A stretch of DNA of 64,000 nt from Candidatus Obscuribacter sp. GTDB taxonomy: Bacteria; Cyanobacteriota; Vampirovibrionia; Obscuribacterales; Obscuribacteraceae. Below the pieces are notes generated by a model. The model worked only from the letters and a program-made list of their open reading frames with translations. It was not told the DNA's origin and did not search any database. The stretch spans positions 124,001 through 188,000 of the forward strand of contig JADKDV010000005.1 in assembly GCA_016718315.1 (NCBI GenBank), read 5' to 3'. A program made the translations under genes and the position numbers. This document shows, one piece after another, positions 45,566 through 54,141 of this stretch (the first letter of the stretch is position 1; the number at the start of each line of letters is the position of its first letter).

Positions 45566-46288
45566 ATGAACCAGATTGCAAATCGTACCGAATTGCTCTC
45601 CTCCATCAACACCGAGCTTACCGCTCGTGGTCTGAAGAACATCCGCAAGTTGGGTGACAGTCAGAAGGGTGAGTTTGAGATCGTCGCTCTCAAAGAAGTG
45701 TACGACCACTCCGCGCGCTTCTTTACCGATGTCAAATTCGCGGTTCTTTTTCCGGGCGGCAAAGAAGGCGAATTCACAGTGCGCTTCAACGCCAACGGGT
45801 CTACTTCGGATGGAGCCATCGTCGTGGTCGTCGTCAACGGTCGCTTTGCTATTGTCAAACAGTGGCGTCTGCCGCTGTCTCAGTGGACTTATGAGATACC
45901 GCGTGGTTTTGGTGAAAAGCTCGATGCTGCTCAAATCAATGGTGTGCTCGGCAGTGTCGCTATTGGTGATTTGCCGCTGGGCACAGTGACTCGCGAACTC
46001 GGCGAAGAGGTGATGAAGGGTGCGGTTATACAATCCATCACTCATCTCTGTAATATCGCCGAAAACTCTGGCACCAACAACATCGCTCCGGGCTATTACC
46101 TGGTGCAAATTAAAGTGGACGAGGAAGTTTTGTCGGGCAGGGCTCATGGCTCAGAGGACGAGCTCAAGCTCTATCTCTGGGACTCTGCTCGGGTGCAGTC
46201 CGAAATTGGACAGAAGATTTGCGACAGTCATTCAATCACTGCCATCGCTCTTGCCAGGCGTCATATCGACGCTCTGCCGCGGATGTGA
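45566..46288 (+). CDS. Nudix hydrolase (ADP-ribose pyrophosphatase-like)
   Basis: 240 residues. QWRLPLSQWTYEIPRGFGE is the strand and loop before a Nudix box of the NudF/ADPRase type, and RELGEEVMKGA gives the REx2EExG-like core (REL-GEE). Between the first Gly and REL there is an insertion of about 25 residues (VLGSVAIGDLPLGT), which is unusual. Hydrolyses nucleoside diphosphate sugars such as ADP-ribose in related enzymes. AGAAGGAATC precedes the ATG. A GGCGCA/TGCGTC hairpin lies in the leader. No zinc ribbon, unlike the 9044 enzyme. Confidence 0.7.
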   Translation: MNQIANRTELLSSINTELTARGLKNIRKLGDSQKGEFEIVALKEVYDHSARFFTDVKFAVLFPGGKEGEFTVRFNANGSTSDGAIVVVVVNGRFAIVKQWRLPLSQWTYEIPRGFGEKLDAAQINGVLGSVAIGDLPLGTVTRELGEEVMKGAVIQSITHLCNIAENSGTNNIAPGYYLVQIKVDEEVLSGRAHGSEDELKLYLWDSARVQSEIGQKICDSHSITAIALARRHIDALPRM

Positions 46289-46459
46289 TGGGCATTGAAT
46301 AAAGAAGCGTCATCGCTGGCTTTTGGCAAAACTCGGTAACAACCACTTACATCAATCCAAACTGTTCCTCTGCGCACTTACATAAGCAACTCAGGTTGTG
46401 CGTGGGGTCTCGGCGAGTGAGCAATTAGTCGCCTTCACTTTAACTTAAACGGAGAACGC

Positions 46460-47254
46460 ATGATCAAAAAAGAACACGTGCTGTGCACTGTCGCTCTCGT
46501 CAGCGCTGTTGCCCTTTTGTTTGCTTTGCCCTGGTTGGGTTTTGTCACCCGGGCCCTGCCGCTTCTGGTACTGCCAGTGGTGGCCGTCATCTACGCCTGT
46601 ATGCTTTATTTTGGCTGGCAGCTACTCGTGCCAGCTGGAATGTTGCTTGGCGCTCGCTTTAATGGCAGTCTCGTGGTGGCAGGTTTGTGCCTGGTCAACC
46701 TCGGCTTGCCATTTGCCTTGCTACTGACCGCGCACTGGTTAGTTGGTATCGTTGTCTGGTCGTGGCTTTATCTGTTTGCGATGGTAATTGCCACACTGAT
46801 GGTGCACGGAGTCTTGTGCTGGCTTGTCGACCCCTATTGTCGGCACCTGGAGGCACATGAGAGACTGCGTAACTGCAATCTCACCTATCACAACGACATC
46901 GTCTACACCATGGCGGTCCATGGTGACAAACTGGTGCCGAGCGAGCCTTTTGTGATCGCGCCAGCACGGCTAGCCGATGTACACGCACAGGTCGTACTCA
47001 GTCTGCGAGCTGAAGACCTGGGCAATTTCGAAAAGGCCGATGAGCGTTTGCTTGCTGCCATACCGGAGATCGGCAAAATCGGCTTTACCGGCAATATGAG
47101 GTTGCAGATGGCGTTTTGCATCCTCAAGCAGAGCTATGGCGTCTTCGGAGACGAGGAAGGCGTCAAAGAATGCGCTGCTCAATTGATGACGCTTAGAGAT
47201 GAGCAGCGCTCGATCATGGAGCAACTGATCTCGATGTCGCGCCGGACTACTTAG
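46460..47254 (+). CDS. Membrane protein with helical C-terminal domain
   Basis: 264 residues, ribosome site CGGAGAA. Four or five hydrophobic helices in the first 125 residues, then a soluble helical domain with TPR-like helix pairs (VVLSLRAEDLGNFEKADERL, MRLQMAFCILKQSYGVFG). Not recognised. Follows the Nudix gene by 170 bases. Confidence 0.6.
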   Translation: MIKKEHVLCTVALVSAVALLFALPWLGFVTRALPLLVLPVVAVIYACMLYFGWQLLVPAGMLLGARFNGSLVVAGLCLVNLGLPFALLLTAHWLVGIVVWSWLYLFAMVIATLMVHGVLCWLVDPYCRHLEAHERLRNCNLTYHNDIVYTMAVHGDKLVPSEPFVIAPARLADVHAQVVLSLRAEDLGNFEKADERLLAAIPEIGKIGFTGNMRLQMAFCILKQSYGVFGDEEGVKECAAQLMTLRDEQRSIMEQLISMSRRTT

Positions 47255-47355
47255 CGCGCAAGCAGCGGAGTTAAGCTTCATCCATTTAACAAAACAATAG
47301 ACCGCACCATCGCTCAATAATCTCTTCGCTCCAGTTATCTAGAGAGGAGAAGGTT

Positions 47356-47582
47356 ATGTCAAGCTTCAGAATTATCGATCCCCGTGCCAAACGTCCAGCC
47401 ATCCTCACTTTTGGTCTGGGAGCCATCGGCTCGCTGATTACAGTCGCTATGCCGATAAAGTCGTCCAAGCAGACAAAGTCTGGCTCTGCGCTGGTGGTTT
47501 TGCCGGTTATGCCAGCGCCATGTTTTATGTCATCTTTTACATCGGCTGCAACGGTGAAGAGTGGGAACGGCACTGGGATTAG
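47356..47582 (+). CDS. Small membrane protein with an apparent frameshift
   Basis: A strong ribosome site (GGAGAAGG) leads to ATG 47356, and the first 30 codons (MSSFRIIDPRAKRPAILTFG then LGAIGSLITV) are coding-like. The same frame then loses its character and runs to 47640. The frame starting one base to the right at the same place reads RYADKVVQADKVWLCAGGFAG, then YASAMFYVIFYIGCNGEEW and stops at TAG 47580-47582. Joined near 47440-47455, they give a two-helix protein of about 75 residues. Either the gene is broken or there is a sequence error. Confidence 0.4.
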
Positions 47583-47609
47583 AACATCGAGTGTTGTTCG
47601 TGAAGTACA

Positions 47610-47636
47610 GGGGGTGCTACGGCACCCCCGGAGATT
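47610..47636 (+). terminator. Terminator after the small membrane protein
   Basis: GGGGGTGC (47610-47617) and GCACCCCC (47622-47629) pair perfectly around a TACG tetraloop, then GGAGATTTTG. It lies 27 bases after the stop in the shifted frame, which supports that frame as the real end. About 300 bases without a gene follow, holding a hairpin ACCTTACC/GGTAAGGT at 47898-47915 that may end the minus-strand operon. Confidence 0.6.
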
Positions 47637-47936
47637 TTGAAGGTTTGTGCGTTTTGTGTATTTTTTTTGAAAAATTTGAGATACTGTATCATATAATAAG
47701 GTTGGCGCAAGGAAAGAACATCGTATCCATCCTGGTTCCCGAAGATTCGTACATTTTTCTCTCGCTTTGTTTGGTAAAATTTAGTACTACATGATGTCAT
47801 AGCATGGGGTAAAAAAATTCGGAAATGAGCCTGAGCTATTGAGTCGATGCTTTTGGCACCATCTCAACAGTCTCAGACCCACTCCCGAATTGAAGTTACC
47901 TTACCGGGGTAAGGTGATTTGCACTCTTAGTGGTGC

Positions 47937-49193
47937 TTAGCGCTTGCGCGCAGGCTTGGCCGCGGGCTTCTTGGAAGCAGCGGTCTTGGCCTTGCCGGTG
48001 GTGGCACGAGTGCGCGGCTTCCTGGCGGTCGACGCGCTCTTGCGAGCTGCCTTGGCCTTGGGAGCCGGCGTGTCTGCCGCGGGGGCAGAGCTGTCGCCAT
48101 CACCGTCGTCGTCGTCGTCCTCGCCCGAAAGCGTCTCGGAGACCTTGTAGGTCTCTTCGTCGCCCAGGGTGACTTCGACGCCGTTGGGCAGGTCGCCCGG
48201 GGTCGGCTCGGTGTACATGGTGCCATCGAGGCCCATGAATGACCGGCGCCCATCGTCACCACGGATGATGTCGATGGTCGTACCGAAGAGCTCACCGTCG
48301 ACATAGGTGCCGGCGAAGAAGCCCGGGGAGCGGCGATCGTAGTCGCGCAGCTGACCGTTTTCGACCTCGTTCCAGAGGTAGCCGATCTCGTGGACCTGGA
48401 AGGTCTTCTTGATCAGCGTCGGCTGGGTGTGTTCGGTGGTCGAGAACCAGCCCGAAGCCAGCTTGCCGTCCAGCGACCGGATGATCGCCGGGTAGTGGCG
48501 CTGCTGCCATTCGAGGTGAGCCGCATCGCCTTCGTTACGGCGCTTGAAGTCGCCGATCATGAAGAGCGTGTGGTCGTTGGCCAGAAGGGCTGCGTTGTAC
48601 GGCAGCACCTTGACGCGCGGGTTGGTGTTGAGGAAGAAGAAATCGCGGGGCTTGCGCGGAATCACCTTGTCCGGGTCAGACGGCTGGTCGGCCGCTTCCG
48701 GGTGGTTGTTCACGAAGTTGTCGCGACGCTCCTTCTCCTGCATCAGGCGCTTGACCAGCTTGTGCTCGGTCAGGATAGCCGGGATGAAGAAGACCTTGGC
48801 GTCGCCCACCACGAAGCTGGACAGGTACTCGCCCGCCTGCTTGCGCAGATGGGTGACCTGCGCATCGAAGCTGCCGGCGGCCTTGGCTGCCAGAACTTCA
48901 GCGGGGTGCTTGGCGCGGTAGAGGTAGTTCTTCTCGGCCTCGAAGAGCGCCTGGAAGGCTTCGTTGTTGATCATGTGCCCGAGCAGGACGATGGCGTGCG
49001 GCTTGAAGTCGCGCAGGTAGGCCATGATCTGTTCGTGCATGTTGCGATCGTGTGTCGGCCAGAGCGTGTTGGCGATGACCACCACGCGGCTCCGGTCGGG
49101 AAGCGAGACATTGAAAATGCCCGCTTCGACCAGAGACGTTTTGGCGATTTCCTCGACCGTTACGCCCTTGAGGCCAGTAGCTTTGTTAGCCAT
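47937..49193 (-). CDS. Degenerate metallophosphoesterase-fold protein with H1-like basic tail
   Basis: 418 residues. The N-terminus (SRVVVIANTLWPTHDRN, AIVLLGHMINNEAF) aligns with the 50074 gene (IGLIPDWHIPAHNKQ, IIIIIGDAVDMF), but the DxH and GD metal ligands are lost and no GNHE or HGHTH is seen. The last 80 residues are first acidic (GEDDDDDGDGDSS), then Ala/Lys/Pro/Arg-rich (KAKAARKSASTARKPRTRAT onward to KPARKR), as in histone H1-like and nucleoid proteins. So a nucleic-acid-bound, non-catalytic relative of its neighbour is a fair inference. Ribosome site TAAGGAGA. Last gene of a three-gene operon. Confidence 0.65.
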   Translation of the reverse strand: MANKATGLKGVTVEEIAKTSLVEAGIFNVSLPDRSRVVVIANTLWPTHDRNMHEQIMAYLRDFKPHAIVLLGHMINNEAFQALFEAEKNYLYRAKHPAEVLAAKAAGSFDAQVTHLRKQAGEYLSSFVVGDAKVFFIPAILTEHKLVKRLMQEKERRDNFVNNHPEAADQPSDPDKVIPRKPRDFFFLNTNPRVKVLPYNAALLANDHTLFMIGDFKRRNEGDAAHLEWQQRHYPAIIRSLDGKLASGWFSTTEHTQPTLIKKTFQVHEIGYLWNEVENGQLRDYDRRSPGFFAGTYVDGELFGTTIDIIRGDDGRRSFMGLDGTMYTEPTPGDLPNGVEVTLGDEETYKVSETLSGEDDDDDGDGDSSAPAADTPAPKAKAARKSASTARKPRTRATTGKAKTAASKKPAAKPARKR

Positions 49194-49210
49194 GTTACAG
49201 TCTCCTTAGC

Positions 49211-49981
49211 TTATGCCGACGCCAGCTTCTGAGCGTCTTCGAGCTTGTCGAAGAAGGTCAGGACAGCGTGCGCGAGCTGGTTATAAGAGTCGAGCCTGAG
49301 AACGTTGGGGAACGCGAGACCCGCGTTGTACGGCTGAGGCATGACGATGGCGCCGAGCGCGGACTGGGCGACGCCCACCGCGGTTTCAGCGTTGTCTTCG
49401 ACGATGAGCGGAATGCGCTCCTCGAGCATCACCCGCTTTTTGGCATGGGTGCTGGCGAAGATGATGTCGCTCTTGGACACGACGTGCCCGAGATGCTTGA
49501 CGATCAGGTCTTCGGTGACCTTCTGCGCGATGCCGGTGCCGTAGGTGGCGGAGCCATCCGGGCGAGCATCGGCGGCACCGGGCGTCCAGGTGCAGATGAG
49601 CACCTTGATGCCGGCAGCCTTGAGCAGTTCCATCTGCTCGATCACACCGGCCATGGGCGACAGGTCGCCATAGCCACCGTTGGCGCGCTTGACGAATTCC
49701 ATGAAGACGTCGGCGAACTGCTCGGGGCTGATGGGGGTGTTGGGGTCGCGCGCCATGTCGTAGAACTCGCGCTGCACACCGTTGAAGGTGAAGCCGTAGT
49801 GCTGGGAAGCGAAGGCCTGGAAAGGCGACTCCCAGTCGAAAACGACGCCGTGCAGATCGAACATCACAGCCTTGGACCACTTGAAGTACGGGTCATTCAC
49901 TCGCAGAAGCGAGCTCGGCGGCCAGTTGGTCGCGGAAATTTCCGCAAACGCTGACCCACCGCTTTTCTTTGCGTTAGTCAT
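49211..49981 (-). CDS. HAD-superfamily hydrolase
   Basis: 256 residues from ATG 49981, with AAGGAGTTACAA before it. HAD motif I reads VMFDLHGVVFDWES (nucleophile Asp, but the usual second Asp is His), motif II is in ICTWTPG, motif III Lys in HAKKRVML and motif IV acid in PLIVEDNAETAVG. The helical cap lies between I and II. Replacing the second Asp of motif I suggests altered phosphatase chemistry. Middle gene of the operon. Confidence 0.75.
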   Translation of the reverse strand: MTNAKKSGGSAFAEISATNWPPSSLLRVNDPYFKWSKAVMFDLHGVVFDWESPFQAFASQHYGFTFNGVQREFYDMARDPNTPISPEQFADVFMEFVKRANGGYGDLSPMAGVIEQMELLKAAGIKVLICTWTPGAADARPDGSATYGTGIAQKVTEDLIVKHLGHVVSKSDIIFASTHAKKRVMLEERIPLIVEDNAETAVGVAQSALGAIVMPQPYNAGLAFPNVLRLDSYNQLAHAVLTFFDKLEDAQKLASA

Positions 49982-50073
49982 TTGTAACTCCTTGAGTATA
50001 GACAGTTGCTGAGCAGCGCACAAAAGCCGACCCCGGTTGGTGTCGGCTCAAGTGCTTGCTCAAAAGGGTTGGA

Positions 50074-51102
50074 TCAGTAAACGGCCGTCTTGAAGACGTT
50101 GTTGCCGTCGACCAGGACGTGGCGCTTCTGTCCGTCGCTGTCGGTGACAGGGAGGATGGGCAGCGGATGGATGTGGACCTTGCCGCCGTGCACGCGACCT
50201 TTGCTCACACCCAGTGTCCAGTTGGGCTTCACAGCGTAGCCCATGAACGAATGCCGCTCCTCGGTCAGGTGACCCATCTCGATCGAACGAATCACGCCAC
50301 CGCGGGTGGTGCGACGCGAACGCTTGCCGAGACGGTGCGTGTGACCGTGGATGACGCTGCGACCGGTGACATCGGACTCAGCAGCAGGGCTTTGACCCGG
50401 CTTGCTGCGGACCTTCTGCCCGTGAATCGCGTCAACGTCACCGTTGAGGACGAGACCGCCGGCCATACCGCCTTCCCCGAGGGAACCGTAGATGAACGTG
50501 ATCGGATCATCCTTGGTGTAGCCCATCAGGTTGTGGAAGTTGAGGAACGGCTCCTTGGTGACCGGGTCCAGAAGACCAGCCACGTTGGCGTTGGGGTCGA
50601 CCTGCGAGCGGCGGTTGCGATCCTCGTGGTTGCCGAGGATGTAGAAGATGTGCATCGCACCCGAAAGCTCGATGACCTGGTCCATCATGCGACGGACTTC
50701 GTCGAATTCGTGCTGGGTGTTGGAGATGACACCGGGAGCCTTGGGCCAGCGCGACAGACCAAACATATCAACGGCGTCGCCGATGATGATGATGATGTCG
50801 AACTTGTTGGCCTTGAGCCAGTCTTTGACCATCCAGCTCACTTGCTTGTTGTGAGCGGGGATGTGCCAGTCCGGAATGAGCCCGATTGTGGTGCCGTCAG
50901 GCAGCCGCAGGTCGAGAATTCCGTGATATGCCAGGTAGCCGAGCGCGCGATTGTCGTTCAGCTCCAGGATTTTCGCGCGGAGTTCCGCGCGAGTGGAAGA
51001 AACATCAATACCCTTCTTGGCGCCGAGCTTCTTGATCAGACGGTCGAGGGACCGCGTCACGCTCATACGCTTCGAGGGTCGTACAGTAACTTTGCTAGTC
51101 AT
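50074..51102 (-). CDS. Calcineurin-like metallophosphoesterase
   Basis: 342 residues. All family motifs are present: LIPDWHIPAH (DxH), IIGDAVD (GD), YILGNHEDRN (GNHE), and SVIHGHTHRLG (GHTH) with an earlier His in AIHGQKV. Such enzymes use two metal ions to split phosphomono- or diesters; the fold includes Mre11-like nucleases and phage serine/threonine phosphatases. The N-terminus is basic (40 residues rich in Lys and Arg). First gene of the operon, ribosome site AAGGAGTC. Confidence 0.85.
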   Translation of the reverse strand: MTSKVTVRPSKRMSVTRSLDRLIKKLGAKKGIDVSSTRAELRAKILELNDNRALGYLAYHGILDLRLPDGTTIGLIPDWHIPAHNKQVSWMVKDWLKANKFDIIIIIGDAVDMFGLSRWPKAPGVISNTQHEFDEVRRMMDQVIELSGAMHIFYILGNHEDRNRRSQVDPNANVAGLLDPVTKEPFLNFHNLMGYTKDDPITFIYGSLGEGGMAGGLVLNGDVDAIHGQKVRSKPGQSPAAESDVTGRSVIHGHTHRLGKRSRRTTRGGVIRSIEMGHLTEERHSFMGYAVKPNWTLGVSKGRVHGGKVHIHPLPILPVTDSDGQKRHVLVDGNNVFKTAVY

Positions 51103-51658
51103 GTTTGACTCCTTAGACCTCTTGCCAGACGAGGTTCAACTTGATGGTTAAGCCCCGTCTAACGAGGCCGCATGTGGATCTTGTAAAAACAAGGGGGCTT
51201 GCACGCAGCCCGTTCGATGAAAGCTGGCAACCTTCATCTCGAGAATAAATCCCAAAGTAAAACCCATATAAAACCAACTCCTTGTGGAGAAAGCTCAATT
51301 GGGGTTCTAACTCAACTGCTGTTTGGTTTTGGGGGTTTCCAGAAACAAAGAGAAGGGGGGATTACGATATGAAACTACTCTGTGACCAATAGCCAGTACA
51401 ATCCGGCTTTTATAGTCTTAGAGAGAGATAAAGTGGTCGTAACCGTTCACGCCAACTGGCATTAGTGGCGATTCTTGGAGCCCTCTAATGTTGCGGATGC
51501 ACCTATATAGGCGTTAGTCTTGCCAAGCGGGGTGTTTGGGCAGTTATTTTTGGGGTAGTATGTTGCGTTTGTAAAGTCGCTGGCGTAGCTCACATTACGA
51601 TCCCCGGGGGTCTAGCGCGGTTCGCGCTAGCTATCCAGATCGCCTCTGTTTTAGCAAC
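51103..51658. other. Intergenic region upstream of the phosphoesterase operon
   Basis: No supported gene over 550 bases. CTAGCGCG (51612-51619) and CGCGCTAG (51623-51630) form a perfect hairpin 30-50 bases beyond the DnaJ-like gene stop on the minus strand, without a T run. CGCCA/TGGCG near 51450-51465 is a weaker hairpin. The operon promoter must read leftward from here. Confidence 0.4.
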
Positions 51659-52678
51659 CTAAACGCTGGTCTGAGCGGCCGCAAAAAGTGCTTCGCGAGG
51701 ATTCTTTTCTTTGGATAGTTCTTTGAGCTTTTGATAGAGTTTTACTTCTTCGCCATTGAGCTGCGAAGGAATCAGGACGTCTACTGTTACAAGTTGATCG
51801 GCGCCAGCAAGACCCAGTCCTTTGAGGCGATAAACGCGCCCTGGCTGCGTCAGAGGCTGGATTTTCATCACTACTTTGCCGGTAGCTGTGGGGATTTCTA
51901 TTTCTGCACCGAGCATTGCCTCATATAAGGTAACGGGCACATTGATGGTTATGTCTTTGTCGATAACGCCTAATACCGGATGGGGTCTTAGTTTGATCTT
52001 GAGGATCAAATCTCCATAGGTGCCCGCACGCATGTCCCATTTGCCCTGGTTGGAGCGGCGGATTTCCATGCCGTCAAAAAGACCGCGGGGCAGGTCGATT
52101 TCTACTTTGCGGTCAACTGTAAAATAACCCACTCCGCGGCAAGTAGTACACTGCATGCGATTTACTGGTTTGAGATTGATGCACTCTTCGCAAGCTTTGG
52201 GATCGTTGATTACTAATTGTCTGTGGCAGCCTTTTACGGCTTCTTTCAGTGTTATTTCAAGTTCCATTTCAAGCGATTGAGCTTGAATTTTGCCCTGAAC
52301 ATTTTTGATCTCTTGAGTCTGGGCTTGTTGCGTACTCTGCACAACGTTTTGAACGCCGGATGTGACCTTATTCCAAAGTGCTCTTACATCTGAGGTTTGT
52401 CTAAAAACAGCACTGTTTTTATCGTACTCGCGTCTCTTTGCTGTGTCCGAGAGTGTCTGGTATGCCAGCTCAATGTCCTTCCAGGTGCGTGCTTGCAGCT
52501 CTGGGTCGTCGTCGGCGGCAGCAGAATGCGGTCCCAGCCTATTGGTGAGCTGGGAGTAAGCCTCATGTATATCATCTGTACTGGCGTTGGGGCTAACGCC
52601 CATTACGTAGTAAAAATCCCGAGGCGCCTGGGAAGTACTTTGAGTTTTGATCTTTTGTTTATCGTCGTCCACAGTCAT
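51659..52678 (-). CDS. DnaJ-like protein lacking the HPD motif
   Basis: 339 residues. The N-terminal J-like domain (about 20-85) has FYYVMGVSPNASTDDIHEAY and IELAYQTLSDTAKRREYD, but where YrkLA..yHPD should stand it reads YSQLTNRLGPHSAAADDD, without HPD. Residues 125-190 keep only two CxxC pairs (CEEC, CTTC) of the usual four. The C-terminal client-binding beta domains are intact (GDLILKIKLRPHPVLG, GAEIEIPTATGKV, RLKGLGL). Without HPD it should not stimulate DnaK ATPase, so a holdase or regulator is inferred. The start has a weak ribosome site. Confidence 0.75.
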   Translation of the reverse strand: MTVDDDKQKIKTQSTSQAPRDFYYVMGVSPNASTDDIHEAYSQLTNRLGPHSAAADDDPELQARTWKDIELAYQTLSDTAKRREYDKNSAVFRQTSDVRALWNKVTSGVQNVVQSTQQAQTQEIKNVQGKIQAQSLEMELEITLKEAVKGCHRQLVINDPKACEECINLKPVNRMQCTTCRGVGYFTVDRKVEIDLPRGLFDGMEIRRSNQGKWDMRAGTYGDLILKIKLRPHPVLGVIDKDITINVPVTLYEAMLGAEIEIPTATGKVVMKIQPLTQPGRVYRLKGLGLAGADQLVTVDVLIPSQLNGEEVKLYQKLKELSKEKNPREALFAAAQTSV

Positions 52679-53010
52679 AGGCTTTATTGTGCTTCCGCTT
52701 AATCTGATTGCCTCCAGAGCTTCCTTTAAGTGTGCCCTTAAATGGCGGGCGCATCAAAGTTAGCCTGGAGAAAAGCCAAATTTACTAAATTGGCTGATTA
52801 AGATTGGCTGTATGGTAAACAGGACTTGAATAGTAAATGTAACAGGAGAGTGAACAAATCTAATAATACACAGCCAAACTCATTTGTCCTTCTATATTTG
52901 CCCGTTAAACTTGAGTTTTATCGCTCAGGTAAAGCATTTTGCAAGAATAATTTTTTGAGTGAGGTTGAGGTTTATAAGACGTTTTGCCCTGTCCAGCTTA
53001 TCGGACGCAT
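52679..53010. other. Intergenic region without a supported gene
   Basis: A/T-rich stretch between two minus-strand genes; holds the DnaJ-like promoter at its left side. The frame 52826-53029 has no ribosome site. Confidence 0.4.
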
Positions 53011-54141
53011 TTATCTGCCTCTGAGATAGTCGGCATAATCACTGGTAAAGACAAGCAAAAGGCGATTGTCAGTTTGTCTTGCCAGGTTGTTTTGTTGCAC
53101 CACAAGATGAGCTTGTCGTGTCAAAAAATTGATTCTACTGGTAAGCATCTCGCCTTGACCAAGCACATGGGCCAATCTTTGAGCGCGGGAGCCGCCGGAG
53201 CCCCGCTCTACTCCAGCTTGAGCAATACCAGCCAGGCTTGAATAAACTAGTGGCACAAAAGAAAGAGTGGAGAGTGTTTTTTCGCTAGGTGTAGGAGTAG
53301 TGTTGCTAATGCCGAGAGTGGCGCGGATATTGGCGATTTCATGGTCGGCAGCGATAGCCTCACTGGCTAATTGTTTTTGAGCGGAGACAAGCTCAATGGC
53401 TGTGCGTGCTAGTTCTGGGCTCTCAATTGACCCGAGCCTTGAGGTGTTATTGTTTATCCAGCTCTCTAGTCTGGTTAAAGACCACTGACATTGACCTTCT
53501 CCGCAAAGTTGGCTGAGTCTGTCGCGACCTTGTTTGAGCAAATTTTGCTGTTGGCTTGATTCCTTTTGCCCGAGCGCCTCTACAACTTGCACAAATGCAG
53601 CTGTAATCTCAACTGTTAGCTCGTTTTTGCGTTCCTGGAGCTGCAAGTCGCGAGTAATCAGAGCGTTTTCGTCTGGACCAACAGGGTCTGTCAGTTTGTG
53701 GCTGGACTGCTCGCGGTAGAGGCTCTGTCCAGGCGGTGGCGCTTGGGTGGTGCTGCCTTGTTGCCAGGCTGGTTCGTGGAGGAAGGCCGCTGCCGCCTGT
53801 GACGAAGGTCTGTAGGTAATGCGGTTGGCAAAAAAACGTGGTACGACTGCCGCCGCCTTGGCTCCGCTTGATTGTTTGGGCAGGTCTGTACCTGGTATAG
53901 TGCCCGGTGCATGCTGTGGGGGCTGGGTCTCAACTACAAGGGCGGCTTGAGTGAGAGAAGCAATCAGGTTGGCTGGAGCGAAATTTTGTTGTGGTGGTAA
54001 ATAAGTAAGCTTTTGGCTGCTCGGCAAAAGGTGAGTGTGGGTGGCTTCGCCTTTGATTATTTCCTGGGCTTGCGCACTGCTGGTAATACCAGTTGTAGCA
54101 CTCGCTATCAAGCAGCTAAGCAGTTTAAACCTTGATTTCAT
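53011..54141 (-). CDS. Secreted helical protein, possibly TolC-like
   Basis: 376 residues. Signal peptide MKSRFKLLSCLIASATTGIT followed by SSAQAQ (likely cleavage). A Pro/Gln/Ala-rich region (about 30-150) precedes long amphipathic helices (about 155-370) with repeated Gln, Leu and Arg, some of them like the coiled helices of outer-membrane efflux proteins (VEITAAFVQVVEALGQKESS). No channel repeat pattern is clear enough to name it. The start overlaps the upstream stop as ATGA, so it is cotranslated with the 54138 gene. Confidence 0.55.
   Translation of the reverse strand: MKSRFKLLSCLIASATTGITSSAQAQEIIKGEATHTHLLPSSQKLTYLPPQQNFAPANLIASLTQAALVVETQPPQHAPGTIPGTDLPKQSSGAKAAAVVPRFFANRITYRPSSQAAAAFLHEPAWQQGSTTQAPPPGQSLYREQSSHKLTDPVGPDENALITRDLQLQERKNELTVEITAAFVQVVEALGQKESSQQQNLLKQGRDRLSQLCGEGQCQWSLTRLESWINNNTSRLGSIESPELARTAIELVSAQKQLASEAIAADHEIANIRATLGISNTTPTPSEKTLSTLSFVPLVYSSLAGIAQAGVERGSGGSRAQRLAHVLGQGEMLTSRINFLTRQAHLVVQQNNLARQTDNRLLLVFTSDYADYLRGR

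Noticed and set aside
48390..49232. 280-codon plus-strand frame inside the phosphoesterase operon
   Set aside because: Antisense to a gene with clear ribosome site and operon context; mirrored codon bias.
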